Source of the DNA: an uncultured Spartobacteria bacterium
GTDB taxonomy: Bacteria > Verrucomicrobiota > Verrucomicrobiia > Chthoniobacterales > Terrimicrobiaceae
NCBI GenBank assembly: GCA_937919825.1
Contig: CALFPA010000068.1
Span: 32,607-96,606 of the forward strand
Length of the DNA: 64,000 bases
Direction of reading: 5' to 3'
The translations under genes and the position numbers were made by a program. This document shows positions 16,062-25,630 of the stretch, piece by piece. The notes under the pieces are model-generated. The model ran no database searches. It was not told where the DNA came from and saw only the letters and a program-made list of their open reading frames with translations. How positions within the stretch are numbered: position 1 is the stretch's first letter; every line of letters begins with the position of its first letter.

Positions 16062-18967
16062 CCTTTGGCTGGTTTGGGTTGGGTTGCCGCATCAGCGGGA
16101 GCAGGGGCAGGGAGCGGGCCGCCGAGGGCTTGGAGGCGTTCCTTCGCAAGCGGAAACTCTGGGGTTTCCTCAAGTTCGGTTTTCTCCAGCATTTCCTGCA
16201 AGGTGCGGCGGGCCTTGTCGGTCTCCTTGAGTTTTTCGAGCGCTGCGGCGGCTTGGAAATAGGACTTCGCGACCCAGGGCTTCCAGCGTCCATACATGTT
16301 GTAAACTTGGATGAAATAGGGGACCGCTTTCGCCGGGTTGTTTTCGGAAAGGTAAAGCTCGCCCATGGTGTAGAGGGCCTCGGCTTTGAGATCGCTGCGG
16401 ACCGTGTCGGTGGCGAGCAGCGAGTCGAGTGTTGCTCGGGCTTGGGATTTTTCTCCACGCTTGGAGAGGAGTTTGGCTTTCGAAAGCATCGTCGGGCCGA
16501 AGATCGCCGAGCCGAGGTTTTCCTTTTCGAAGCGCGTGTAGAGCGCAAGAGCCTCCTTTTCATTGCCGGCGCGGAGTTCCAGATCGCCCATTGAAGCTAG
16601 GATTCGATCTTTTTGGAGGGCGCGGGGGTTCCAGCGAAGGGTGTCGCGCAGCATTTTCTTGCCGTCGGCATCGCGCCCCGAATCGATCACGGCATTGGCG
16701 AAATCCACGAGCAGGGCCGGGTTGTCCTCGCGAACATCGGCCTTGGCCGCAGCTTGTGTGAGAAGGTTTCGGGATTGCTCGGGATCGCTCTTGCGGAGTG
16801 CTTGGGCTTGGGCCCAAAGGAGGCGGACTTGCATCGGGCGGCTCCCACTTTTTTCCGCCTCGGTAGTTTGGTCGCGCAGCCACGCGAGGTATTGGGCGGA
16901 CTCGTCCGGGCCGCGATAAAGGCGAGCGAGAGCGGGGAAAAGATCGTCGGCCGAACGGATCGAAGGATCATTGCCGATATCGAGAATGGCCTTCCGGTAA
17001 AGCTCGCGGGCGGTCTCGGGTTTTTCCTGCTGGCGCCAATACCAACCGAGGTTTCCAATGGCCTCGCCGACACGAGTCGAGCGGGGGTGTTGATCCACGA
17101 AGCCCTGCATGAGGTCGCGGTATTGGTCGTATTCTTCCAGGAGCTTTAGTCCCTCGGCGGAGCGGAAGACGCCCTCCTCATAGGTCTTCACTTCTTCGGG
17201 TGGGATTTTTTTAAACTCCGCGATGCCGTCTTCCATGAAGCCTTCATTCATGAGCGCATTGCCCATGAGGATTCGGGCCTCGCTGGCTTCGGCCTCGCCG
17301 GGATAAGCCTCCAGGTAGGCATGAAGTTCGTCGATGGCGGTCGGGTATTTCTCCATTTGTTGGAGGCAATAGGCCTTCCGAAAAGCAGCCTGGCCGCGAT
17401 GAGCGCCCTTGGGATGTTTTTCGAGATACTCGGTCATGAGCGCCCGGCAGGGTTCGTATTGTTTGTCGAACGAGTAGCTCATCCCGAGCCAGTAGGCCGC
17501 GGCGTCGGCGCGGGCGTGGTCGGGGTGGCGCTGGATGAAATCGCGGAAGGCCTGCACGGCCTCCATGTTTTTTTCGGCCTGTAGAAGAGAGAAGGCATGC
17601 AGGAATCTGGCCTCGGCAGCCCGGTCGCTGGTGGGGAAATCCTGGGCGAGTTGGAGGTAGGCGGCAGCGGCTTCTTCATCTCGCAAGAGGGCTTGGAGCG
17701 CCTCGACCTCCATGAAGCGGGCCTCGGCGACATGCTTGGATTGGGGGAACATCTGCACGAACTTTTGCGCGGAGGTGATGGATTGGGGCCAATCCTCGAG
17801 CGCGCTCCAGCAGCGGATGATATTGAGCGCGGCCTGTTCGGTAACTTGGCCAGGAGGCAGGTCGGCGATCATCTCGTCCATGATGAGGGCCGCCTCGCGG
17901 TAGCGCTTCATTTGAAGGTAGGAAATGGCGAGGCGAAACCGCATGGAGACATCGAAATCCTGAGTCTTGCGAAAGTTCTCGAGTTCGCGGCCGACTTCTC
18001 CAACGAGCCTTGCGTAGAGGATTTTTGCGTAGGGGTCGCCAGTGGTCGCCTCCGCCGCCTTGAGCTTACTCTTGAGGTCTGTGAGCCGGCTTTCCTGATG
18101 TTTGATCAAGCGGTCAAAAGTCCACACGCGTTGGAGGCATTGGATCGTTTTGCGGAACTCGCCGCGTTCGAGCCAGTGGTTGCCAAGACGGAGTGTGAGA
18201 GTCTGGAATGAGATGAGCTGCGCGATGTCGCCCATGTTCGGGTATTCCTCGTTGACGACTTTCAAGGCGCCGTCGAAATCGCCGAGTTGCTCGAGCGCGT
18301 AGAGTTGGAAAATCACGGCCCGCCCGCGGGCGTCAGGGCTGAGTGTCGGCTTAAGCTTCGCATAGAAATCCGCAGCTTCTTGGTATTTTCCTTCGAGGAT
18401 ATACGAGGTGCCGATCGAAGTGCGGGCCTCGCTGAGTCGGCCAGCGGCGGGGTTTAAGCGGACGAAATTGCGGTTTTTTTCGGAGCCCGGTGGAAAGAAG
18501 GAAATGAACTTCTCCATCGCCTCGCGCGCGGCGGGATAATTTTTTTCCTGAAGCTCGCAGAGGCCCATCCAGAAAGTGAGATCATGGCGCTGGGCGTCGG
18601 TGAGTTTGGTTTGTGGATTGGGCGGCTGTTTTTCGAGGGCAGCTTTGATCGCCTCCAGCGCGGCGGTGAAATTCGACACCTGCACCTGGCAAATCGCGAT
18701 CGGATAAAGCGCGTTGAAACTCGCCACATCGGCCTCGGGGGCGGTTCCATAGTCGATCTGGAATTGCGAGTAGGCGTCGAGCGCAGCCTTGTAGTTCTTT
18801 TCGTCGAAGAATTTTTTCGCCTGCGCAAAAAGTTCATCGGCTGTCCCGCCGGCCTGAGCGACCGGAGCGGGTGGGGGTTCCTCTTTTTTCTCTTTGGCGA
18901 GAAGTGGGTCCACCACCATCAGGATGGCGCTGCCGACTGCCAGAATTTGGAGACTCCGGTTCAACAT
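16058..18967 (-). CDS. Large exported tetratricopeptide-repeat protein
   Basis: 969 residues beginning with a signal-like hydrophobic helix (LQILAVGSAILMVVDPLLA). Almost the entire protein is TPR, with units of the kind ALDAYSQFQIDYGTAPEADV and repeated AEARF, AYWLGMSY and KAYCLQQMEKYPTA motifs. It resembles the periplasmic TPR proteins (YbgF/CpoB-like or BamD-like) that accompany Tol/Ton motors, only much longer. It is the first gene of the exbB-exbD operon, and probably recruits envelope or peptidoglycan partners to the motor. Confidence 0.85.
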   Translation of the reverse strand: MLNRSLQILAVGSAILMVVDPLLAKEKKEEPPPAPVAQAGGTADELFAQAKKFFDEKNYKAALDAYSQFQIDYGTAPEADVASFNALYPIAICQVQVSNFTAALEAIKAALEKQPPNPQTKLTDAQRHDLTFWMGLCELQEKNYPAAREAMEKFISFFPPGSEKNRNFVRLNPAAGRLSEARTSIGTSYILEGKYQEAADFYAKLKPTLSPDARGRAVIFQLYALEQLGDFDGALKVVNEEYPNMGDIAQLISFQTLTLRLGNHWLERGEFRKTIQCLQRVWTFDRLIKHQESRLTDLKSKLKAAEATTGDPYAKILYARLVGEVGRELENFRKTQDFDVSMRFRLAISYLQMKRYREAALIMDEMIADLPPGQVTEQAALNIIRCWSALEDWPQSITSAQKFVQMFPQSKHVAEARFMEVEALQALLRDEEAAAAYLQLAQDFPTSDRAAEARFLHAFSLLQAEKNMEAVQAFRDFIQRHPDHARADAAAYWLGMSYSFDKQYEPCRALMTEYLEKHPKGAHRGQAAFRKAYCLQQMEKYPTAIDELHAYLEAYPGEAEASEARILMGNALMNEGFMEDGIAEFKKIPPEEVKTYEEGVFRSAEGLKLLEEYDQYRDLMQGFVDQHPRSTRVGEAIGNLGWYWRQQEKPETARELYRKAILDIGNDPSIRSADDLFPALARLYRGPDESAQYLAWLRDQTTEAEKSGSRPMQVRLLWAQAQALRKSDPEQSRNLLTQAAAKADVREDNPALLVDFANAVIDSGRDADGKKMLRDTLRWNPRALQKDRILASMGDLELRAGNEKEALALYTRFEKENLGSAIFGPTMLSKAKLLSKRGEKSQARATLDSLLATDTVRSDLKAEALYTMGELYLSENNPAKAVPYFIQVYNMYGRWKPWVAKSYFQAAAALEKLKETDKARRTLQEMLEKTELEETPEFPLAKERLQALGGPLPAPAPADAATQPKPAKG

Positions 18968-19078
18968 GTGTCGCTAGGGGGAAGGGCGTGGTGGGTTTTT
19001 GCACCAAACTGCTTCCCGAGTGAAAGACTAAAGATGGTGAAGAGTTTGTAACATAGCCGAAACAAGATTGCGCAGGGG

Positions 19079-19107
19079 TTGCGTTCGAGACGACGGTGGC
19101 GTATTCA
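19079..19107 (+). promoter_or_regulatory. Candidate infA promoter
   Basis: TTGCGT at 19079-19084, a 17-base spacer and TATTCA at 19102-19107. The -10 box ends only 10 bases before the infA ATG, which would give a leader of about 4-5 bases. Pattern match by eye. Confidence 0.3.
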
Positions 19108-19117
19108 CATCCCTCCA

Positions 19118-19354
19118 ATGTCCAAAGACGGTTATATTAAAAGTGAAGGGATCGTGGTGGATGTGCTTCCCGGCACGCTGTTCCGAGTCAAATTGCCGAA
19201 TGACCACCTCATTCTCGCCCACATTTCTGGCAAGATGAGAAAGAATTTCATCCGGATTGTGCCGGGCGACAAAGTGACTCTGGAGATTTCTCCTTACGAC
19301 CTCTCGAAGGGTCGGATCACCTTCCGCGAGGCGGGCTCGATGCCTCGCCGCTAA
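19118..19354 (+). CDS. infA: Translation initiation factor IF-1
   Basis: The 78-residue product starting [20 protein letters not shown] is a typical IF-1: single OB fold, with the conserved [15 protein letters not shown] and [13 protein letters not shown] segments. The ATG at 19118 was chosen over an open upstream extension because it gives the standard family start and length. IF-1 binds the ribosomal A site during initiation. It is divergent from the TPR operon and is followed after 32 bases by the Hsp70-like gene. Confidence 0.96.
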   Translation: MSKDGYIKSEGIVVDVLPGTLFRVKLPNDHLILAHISGKMRKNFIRIVPGDKVTLEISPYDLSKGRITFREAGSMPRR

Positions 19355-19386
19355 GATCAAGAAAAGGCGCGTCGCGTTTTTCCGGA

Positions 19387-21084
19387 ATGATTGCCGGTAT
19401 TGATTTGGGCACCACCCACTCGCTGGTGGGGGTGATGGAGAGCGGGTTTCCGATTTTGGTGTCCGACGGGGAGGGGAGGAGACTCACGCCGTCGGCTGTT
19501 TGGTTTGGAGTCGATGGAGAAATGCTCGTCGGTTGGCCTGCGATGGAGAAAAAGGAAGTCGCCCCCTCGCGGGTTGTGACTTCCGTGAAACGACTCATCG
19601 GTCGTCGTGCTAACGAAAAAATCGAACCTTCCCCCGACTATCCGATTGGGGCGGGACCGGGAGGCTGGGTGAATGTTTTGATCGATGGTCAGGTTCTTTC
19701 TCCCGAGGAAATTTCCTCCCACATCCTCGCCAAGCTCAAAGCCGATTTGGAGCGCTCCTGCGGGCAGGTCGTCGATCGGGCGGTGATCACCGTTCCTGCT
19801 TATTTCAACGATGCGCAGCGAGCGGCAACCAAGCGTGCCGGGGAGTTGGCGGGTTTTGTTGTGGAGCGAATTCTGGCGGAACCCACCGCCGCCGCGCTGG
19901 CCTACGGGCTGCACCGGCTCGGGGAGAAATCCCGCGTGGCGGTTTATGATTTGGGTGGAGGCACCTTTGATATTTCGATTCTCGAATTGAACGCCGGGGT
20001 TTTCGAAGTTCTCGCGACGAATGGCGACACGCGTCTCGGTGGTGATGATTTCGATGCGGCCCTCGCGGCGGCTTGGGGGCTCGGAGTCTCGGACGCCCGT
20101 CAAATCAAATGCGCCCTGAGCGAGAGGGACGCTCTCGAGTTTTCTGGAAAATCCTACACCCGGGCCGTGTTGGAGTCGGTGTGTGCTCCGCTCCTCGCAC
20201 GCACACGTGCGCATTGCCTGCGTTCGCTCGCCGATGCGCGGTTGGAGCCTTCGGATTTGAATGCGGTCGTCCTCGTGGGAGGCGCGACTCGGATGCCCAT
20301 GGTCCGACGATTTGTAGCCGGGATTTTCGGACGGGAACCCGACACCAGCCAGCATCCGGATGAGGCGGTCGCCCTCGGTGCCGTGATTCAGGCGGGCATT
20401 CTCGAAGGGTCGGTTCAAAATCTCACCTTGCTCGATGTCACCCCGCTCTCGCTTGGCATCGAAACTTTTGGCGGGTTGATGAATGTCATCATTCCGCGAA
20501 ATACGACCATTCCCTGCAAGGCCGGCGAAATGTTTACCAACGCCGTCGCGAACCAATCCGGGATGAAAATCACAGTCCTTCAAGGCGAGCGTGAGATGGC
20601 CCGCGATAACTGGCCGCTCGGCTCGATGGAGGTGGCATTTCCTCCGGCGCCGAAGGGGCAGGCCCGCTTGGGTGTGCAATTCGAACTCGACGCGAATGGC
20701 ATCCTTCATGTGCTCGCTCGCGACACGGCCACAGGGCGTGATACGGTGATCGACATCCAGAGTGCGGTGGAGGTTTCCGACGAGGCGGTGGAGAAAATGC
20801 TCGGCGATTCGCTCGAGCACGCCTTTGAGGACATGGATGAACGGGTCTTCACCGAGGCCCGCCTGAAGGCCGACGAAATGCTCCCCGCCATCGATTCCGC
20901 CCTGGCTCAACTCGGCGACGGGGTTCCCGAAGATGTCCGGGCCGCGATTTCGGAACTCGTGAGAAAAGCACGCGTGGCAATCGCATCCCGCTCCACGGGG
21001 GACTTGAAAAAACTCCTCGCAGAACTCGACACGCTCACCGAACCCCTCGCCGCCGCCCTCCTGGAAAAAGCCATGGCGGGTTGA
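19387..21084 (+). CDS. Hsp70-like chaperone, shortened
   Basis: 565 residues, against about 640 for DnaK. Hsp70 signatures are intact: [13 protein letters not shown] at the N-terminus, [23 protein letters not shown] and [12 protein letters not shown]. The stretch between LGGDDFD and LVGG is about 35 residues shorter than in E. coli DnaK, trimming the nucleotide-domain lobe (subdomain IIB side) where the GrpE exchange factor acts. The substrate domain starts [14 protein letters not shown] and the lid is short. It resembles HscA-type specialised Hsp70s more than DnaK. No dnaJ or grpE gene is nearby. Client unknown. Confidence 0.88.
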   Translation: MIAGIDLGTTHSLVGVMESGFPILVSDGEGRRLTPSAVWFGVDGEMLVGWPAMEKKEVAPSRVVTSVKRLIGRRANEKIEPSPDYPIGAGPGGWVNVLIDGQVLSPEEISSHILAKLKADLERSCGQVVDRAVITVPAYFNDAQRAATKRAGELAGFVVERILAEPTAAALAYGLHRLGEKSRVAVYDLGGGTFDISILELNAGVFEVLATNGDTRLGGDDFDAALAAAWGLGVSDARQIKCALSERDALEFSGKSYTRAVLESVCAPLLARTRAHCLRSLADARLEPSDLNAVVLVGGATRMPMVRRFVAGIFGREPDTSQHPDEAVALGAVIQAGILEGSVQNLTLLDVTPLSLGIETFGGLMNVIIPRNTTIPCKAGEMFTNAVANQSGMKITVLQGEREMARDNWPLGSMEVAFPPAPKGQARLGVQFELDANGILHVLARDTATGRDTVIDIQSAVEVSDEAVEKMLGDSLEHAFEDMDERVFTEARLKADEMLPAIDSALAQLGDGVPEDVRAAISELVRKARVAIASRSTGDLKKLLAELDTLTEPLAAALLEKAMAG

Positions 21085-21154
21085 CCCGTTTTTGAGTCGG
21101 GATTCCGGTTGATCTCCCCGTGCCCATCGTTAGCATAGCGCACTGGTTATTTTG

Positions 21155-23269
21155 ATGTTGAAGCGTTGTCTCCCAGTCTTGCTTGCCTGCGTTTTGTGGA
21201 TGCCCTCCACGCTGCTCGCTTTTGATCCGGCCGAAATGTTTCTGCGTGCCTACCAGGAATTTCAAGCCGGCGAGCGGAGTGAACGCGAGGGGCAGATGCG
21301 TGATGCGTTGAACCGCTACGCCACCGCCGCCCAAGCCCTGGAAAATATCCAGCGCACTGATCCGGAATGGCAAAAAATGGTGGTCGAATACCGCCTTCGC
21401 AAGACGCAGGAAAATCTCCAACGACTCCGCTCGAGCGTCACCGAAGCCCAGCTCGCCGAGATTGTGGTTGAGGACCCTCTGCCGACCGGAGGGTTCGAGA
21501 TCGATATTCCTGCGCCCATGGTGACGACACGCCCGGGTTCCAGTTCGCGGGTTTCCCCCTCCCGGGATGGCGGGGAATCCCTCAAATCTGAACTCGCTGA
21601 AGCGCGGCAACAGATCCAAAAACTCAAAAAGGATTTGGAAAAAACCCAAGGCGACCTCACGGGGGCGAAGGCCGAGATCGACCGCACCAAAACCTCCCTC
21701 GTCGAGGCCAAGTCCGAACTCGCACAGACAAAAGCCAACTTGGAAAATGTGTCGGTCGAGCGCGACCAATTGAAAAATTCCGCGTCAAAAGTCTCCGACA
21801 AGCAACTGGCCGATCTTACCGTGCGCATCGAACAGATGGAGGCCGACAACGAGGTTCTCGAAGACGAAAACAAGCGGCTCCGCGACAAACTCGACAGGGC
21901 CGCCAAGTCCATCGAGGAGGGCCAGCAGATTCTGACTGCCGAGCGTGAAAAGGCCGCCGCGGGATTGAAGAAATTTGAGGAAAACCAAACGGAACTCGCC
22001 CAACTCATCAAGCAGCGCAAGGAGATGGAGGAGAAGTTTGCCGCCGAGAAGCAGGCCCTTGAAAAGCAGATTGCCGATCAGAAGCCGAAACTCGACCTCT
22101 TGGCCAAGCTGGAAGCTGACAACAAGGACCTCGCCTCCAGATTGCAAAAAGCCGAAGTCGCCCTCCAAGACGCCGCAAAAATCCAAGGCGACCAGAAATT
22201 GCGCGACTCGCTGGAGGAGGAGATCACGCTCTTGAGGGACCGCCTCGCAGCAGCCCGTAGTGAACTCCACGCTCGGGAGGAAAATATCAAGTCGCTCTAC
22301 GCACAGCTCGACGAGGCTTCCGGCGAAGTCGCCCGCCTCCGCCTAGATCCCAAGCCCACCGAGGAGCAAAAACGCGTCTCCGAGGAAAACGATCTCCTGA
22401 AAAACATCGTCCTTCGCCAACTCAAGGAGCAGAACGAGCGATCCGTGGCGGTCGGGATGATCGAGCAGGAACTCGAGAAACTTTATGTAAAATCCGACAT
22501 GCTTTCATCGCAGATGGCTGTTCTTTCGAAGCCGCCCGCGAAGCTCAGCGATCGCGAGATTTTGATTTTCCGAGATCCGCTGGTCGTGATGAACGATCCC
22601 GGCGAGGTGGACATGAGTGTTTCGATGACGGTTTCCAAGTCCGCCAATGGCACGGCAGAGGCCCCCGACAAGGCTCCAGCGGGCCCGGAGGCGTTTACTC
22701 CAGAAGCCCGGCAACTCGTCGAGAAAGCCGGCGCCCTAGTTCGCGAACGCCGTTTCACCGATGCGGAAAAAATCTATCAGCAACTCAACGACGAGTATCC
22801 GGACAATCCCTTCACTCTGTCCAATCTCGCCGTCACCCAGATTCATGCGGGCAAGCTCACTGCCGCCTTGGTCTCTCTCGAAAAATCCCTGCGGATCATG
22901 CCTGGCGATGTGTTCGCCTCCGTCAACCTATCGAATGTCTATTGCCGCCAAGGGCGATTCGGGGAGGCCGTCGAGATTCTCAAGGAAGTGATCAAGAAGG
23001 ATCCCCAGAATGCCGTGGCACACAATTACATCGCGATCGCCCTCGGAAAGCAGGGAAATGCCCGCGAGGCCGAGGAGTTTTTTCAGCGCAGCATCATGCT
23101 CAATGGCAACTACTCGAACGCCCACTTCAACCTGGCGGTCATGTATGCGAACACCGAACCGCCCTCGCTCGAGTTGGCTCGGAAACACTACGAGATGGCC
23201 AAGTCGCTCGGTGCGGAGCCCGATAGTGTGATGGAGCGCCGTCTGGATGGCGTCGCCAAACCGAACTGA
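21155..23269 (+). CDS. Exported coiled-coil protein with C-terminal TPR
   Basis: About 704 residues from ATG at 21155, preceded by an in-frame TTG. A signal peptide (MLKRCLPVLLACVLWMPSTLL) is followed by a first helical segment, then a long coiled coil rich in Glu/Lys/Gln heptads from about 145 to 440. After a linker come TPR units (EKIYQQLNDEYPDNPFTLSN and ALGKQGNAREAEEFFQRSIM) to the end. It ends 7 bases before the convergent sigma-factor gene. Probably a periplasmic structural or scaffold protein. Function not recognised. Confidence 0.8.
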   Translation: MLKRCLPVLLACVLWMPSTLLAFDPAEMFLRAYQEFQAGERSEREGQMRDALNRYATAAQALENIQRTDPEWQKMVVEYRLRKTQENLQRLRSSVTEAQLAEIVVEDPLPTGGFEIDIPAPMVTTRPGSSSRVSPSRDGGESLKSELAEARQQIQKLKKDLEKTQGDLTGAKAEIDRTKTSLVEAKSELAQTKANLENVSVERDQLKNSASKVSDKQLADLTVRIEQMEADNEVLEDENKRLRDKLDRAAKSIEEGQQILTAEREKAAAGLKKFEENQTELAQLIKQRKEMEEKFAAEKQALEKQIADQKPKLDLLAKLEADNKDLASRLQKAEVALQDAAKIQGDQKLRDSLEEEITLLRDRLAAARSELHAREENIKSLYAQLDEASGEVARLRLDPKPTEEQKRVSEENDLLKNIVLRQLKEQNERSVAVGMIEQELEKLYVKSDMLSSQMAVLSKPPAKLSDREILIFRDPLVVMNDPGEVDMSVSMTVSKSANGTAEAPDKAPAGPEAFTPEARQLVEKAGALVRERRFTDAEKIYQQLNDEYPDNPFTLSNLAVTQIHAGKLTAALVSLEKSLRIMPGDVFASVNLSNVYCRQGRFGEAVEILKEVIKKDPQNAVAHNYIAIALGKQGNAREAEEFFQRSIMLNGNYSNAHFNLAVMYANTEPPSLELARKHYEMAKSLGAEPDSVMERRLDGVAKPN

Positions 23270-23276
23270 GGCGGGC

Positions 23277-23918
23277 TTACAGCGCGCTACCGACGATTTT
23301 TTTTAGGCGAATCATCCCGCGACGAATGCGGGCTTTCACAGTTCCGAGCGGGGTGTTCAGGCGGGAGGAAATTTCCAACTGGGTGAGGCCGCCGAAGTAG
23401 GACATCTCGATCACTTGGCGCTGTTCGCTGTTGAGCTTCAGCACGGCGGAGCGAACGACGAGGTGTTTTTCTCCGGCGTCCACTTGATCGGATGGGCCTT
23501 CATTTCCACGGCGCGGCTCGGGGATGACTTCGTTGAGGGCATCGTCATTCAAGCGTTGGCGCCGCTGGATGGAGCGGAGGCGGTCGATTGCCTTGTTGCG
23601 GGTCATGGTGACTGCCCAATTCAGTGGCTTGCCTCGGGAGACATCATACATCGGGGATTTTTCCCAGATCATGAACATGACCTCCTGGGTGACATCCTCG
23701 GCGTCGTTCGAGTTGTTGAGGATTTTGTAGGCAGTGGAAAAAATAAGGCCGATATGGCGGCGGTAAAATTCCTCAAAGCCGGTGTAATCCCCGCTTCCGA
23801 TGCGACGGATCAATTCGACATCGTCGATCGGCTCTGGCGGATTGATGGGAAGTTTTACGTTCAAGATAGGACATACTCCCGCATTTGCTCGGACTTGGCA
23901 ATCACGCGTGATTCTCAA
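23277..23918 (-). CDS. ECF-type RNA polymerase sigma factor
   Basis: 213 residues if it starts at TTG 23918, 8 bases after the lpxD stop; TTG at 23864 is an alternative and no ATG fits. Region 2 is clear (NSNDAEDVTQEVMFMIWEK, then AVTMTRNKAIDRLRSIQRR), and so is region 4 (YFGGLTQLEISSRLNTPLG followed by TVKARIRRGM, a helix-turn-helix). It resembles the SigK-like ECF group. No anti-sigma gene is adjacent. Its place after bamA, ompH and lpxD suggests a link to envelope homeostasis, but this is inference. Confidence 0.88.
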   Translation of the reverse strand: MRITRDCQVRANAGVCPILNVKLPINPPEPIDDVELIRRIGSGDYTGFEEFYRRHIGLIFSTAYKILNNSNDAEDVTQEVMFMIWEKSPMYDVSRGKPLNWAVTMTRNKAIDRLRSIQRRQRLNDDALNEVIPEPRRGNEGPSDQVDAGEKHLVVRSAVLKLNSEQRQVIEMSYFGGLTQLEISSRLNTPLGTVKARIRRGMIRLKKIVGSAL

Positions 23919-23925
23919 GCCGGCG

Positions 23926-24945
23926 TCAGGATTCTTCCGATGCGCGGGATTCGAGGGCCTTCACCCGAGTGTAAAGTTTCCGGATATTTTTCAGGAGGGC
24001 GTAGTTTTCCTTATATTCGCGGATCGGCTGGGCCGGGACACCGAACATAATCGTGTTCGGTGGCACATTTTTGGCGAGACCGGACATGGCGCCGATCATC
24101 ACCTTGTCGCCGATCTCGATGTGACCGCTCAGGCCGACCTTGCCGGCGAGGGTGACATAGTTGCCGATGCGGGTGCTACCCGAAATGCCAACCTGCGCGC
24201 AGAGGATGCAATGCTCGCCAATGGTCACATTGTGTCCGATCTGGACGAGGTTATCGATTTTGGTGCCCTTTTGAATCCAAGTGCGGCCGAAGCGGGCCCG
24301 GTCGATCGCGGAATTCGCGCCGATCTCGACATCATCGTCGATCTGAACGGTGCCGGTTTGAGGAATTTTCTCCTGACGGCCGTCTCGGAATTCATAGCCA
24401 AAGCCGTCCGCTCCCACGACCACGCCAGAGTGGAGAATCACGCGGTTCGCGATGGTGCAGCGCTCGCGCACGGTCGAGTGGGGGTGTAGGTGGCAATCCT
24501 CGCCGAGGGTGGTTTCCTGGCCCACGAAGGCATGGGGGCCGAGGATGGTGCGGGCGCCAATGACAGCGTCTTTCTCAACCACGCAATAGGCCCCGATCGA
24601 GCAGCCCTCGCCGATCTTCGCGGAGTCGGCGATGATGGCGGTCGGGTGGATGCCGGGCGGGAATTTGAGCGGCTCGGGAGTAAAAAACGGAAGAAGGGCG
24701 GCAAAAGCTCCGGCGGGATTTTCGATCGGCACGCAACGCGGCGGGACGGGTTCGTTGAATCCCTCGGGAACGAGGACCACCGAGGCGCGGGTTTTACGCA
24801 GCGCGCCGATGTATTTTGGATTTCCGAAAAACGAGAGATCGCCGGGGTTGGCGTCCGCCAGCGATGCAACGCCACGGATGTCAATCTCTGCCAGATCGGG
24901 GCCGAGCTGAACACCGAAGCGTCCAGCCAAATCGCCGAGTTTCAT
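23926..24945 (-). CDS. lpxD: UDP-3-O-acylglucosamine N-acyltransferase
   Basis: 339 residues, typical LpxD length. An N-terminal uridine-binding domain is followed by left-handed beta-helix hexapeptide repeats (IGEGCSIGAYCVVEKDAVIG, IGNYVTLAGKVGLSGHIEIG). The HSGVVVGADGFGYEF segment and the VQIGHNVTIG histidine are the family's catalytic landmarks. It transfers the second acyl chain to UDP-acylglucosamine in lipid A synthesis, indicating a lipopolysaccharide outer membrane. Its ATG overlaps the ompH stop by one base. The short helical C-terminus is usual. Confidence 0.96.
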   Translation of the reverse strand: MKLGDLAGRFGVQLGPDLAEIDIRGVASLADANPGDLSFFGNPKYIGALRKTRASVVLVPEGFNEPVPPRCVPIENPAGAFAALLPFFTPEPLKFPPGIHPTAIIADSAKIGEGCSIGAYCVVEKDAVIGARTILGPHAFVGQETTLGEDCHLHPHSTVRERCTIANRVILHSGVVVGADGFGYEFRDGRQEKIPQTGTVQIDDDVEIGANSAIDRARFGRTWIQKGTKIDNLVQIGHNVTIGEHCILCAQVGISGSTRIGNYVTLAGKVGLSGHIEIGDKVMIGAMSGLAKNVPPNTIMFGVPAQPIREYKENYALLKNIRKLYTRVKALESRASEES

Positions 24946-25532
24946 CAGGGAGTGGCTGGTTTGGCGTCCTTGTTCAGGGTCTCGATGATGGACTTGCTGA
25001 AATCGAGTTCGGCCTTCGAGTAAATGACGACGGGCACCTGGCCCATGCTCATACCGGATTTGTCGAGCACGACATCGTAGCCAGCATTTTTGATCTGCTC
25101 GTTCACGATTTTCATGATGTCGTCGATGATGTCTTTGCGCATCCGGATGAATTGCTCCTGGAGTTGGCGCTCACGGGTTCCACGGAACTCTGCAATCTCG
25201 CGGTCGAGGTTGCGCGCCTCGGCGATCTTCTGGTCACGGGCTTTCGAAGCCTTGTCCTTGGCATCCTTGCTGAGCTCGGGTTTTTCGAGATCGACATTGA
25301 GTTTGTTGATCTCATCCATCGCCTTTTTCAAGGTCTCGAGGCGGCCGTCGAGTTCCGTCTTCGCAGCGGCGCGAGCTTCGTTGAGCTTGGACTCAGCGTC
25401 CTTCGTGCGGTGGTATTGGGTGAAGATGGCATTCATGTCGAGGATGCCGATCTTTCCCTGCGCTTGGGCGGTCGGGGTGAAGGCTAGAGTAGCGGTGGCG
25501 ACCATGACGGCCGGAAGAAGGAATTTAAGCAT
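24945..25532 (-). CDS. OmpH/Skp-family periplasmic chaperone
   Basis: 195 residues from ATG at 25532 (MLKFLLPAVMVATATLAF signal peptide); an open upstream extension was rejected because it displaces the signal. The mature protein starts GKIGILDMNAIFTQYHRT, the usual Skp/OmpH opening, and continues as a long charged coiled coil. Skp-type chaperones hold unfolded outer-membrane proteins between the Sec translocon and BamA. The bamA-ompH-lpxD order is the classic one. Confidence 0.93.
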   Translation of the reverse strand: MLKFLLPAVMVATATLAFTPTAQAQGKIGILDMNAIFTQYHRTKDAESKLNEARAAAKTELDGRLETLKKAMDEINKLNVDLEKPELSKDAKDKASKARDQKIAEARNLDREIAEFRGTRERQLQEQFIRMRKDIIDDIMKIVNEQIKNAGYDVVLDKSGMSMGQVPVVIYSKAELDFSKSIIETLNKDAKPATP

Positions 25533-25592
25533 TGGTGTTGGTATTTTGGTTTGTGTTTGGAAAAAACAAACAGGCGGTTGAATAAATGCCAT

Positions 25593-25614
25593 GCGGTCTT
25601 GGGGTCAAGACCGC
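25593..25614 (-). repeat. Perfect 9-bp hairpin between bamA and ompH
   Basis: GCGGTCTTG (25593-25601), loop GGGT, then CAAGACCGC (25606-25614). It lies just after the bamA stop and about 60 bases before the ompH start. There is no T tract, so it is more likely an mRNA stabiliser, attenuator or dispersed palindromic repeat than an intrinsic terminator. Confidence 0.6.
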
Positions 25615-25630
25615 TCTAACCGCGCTGTTC

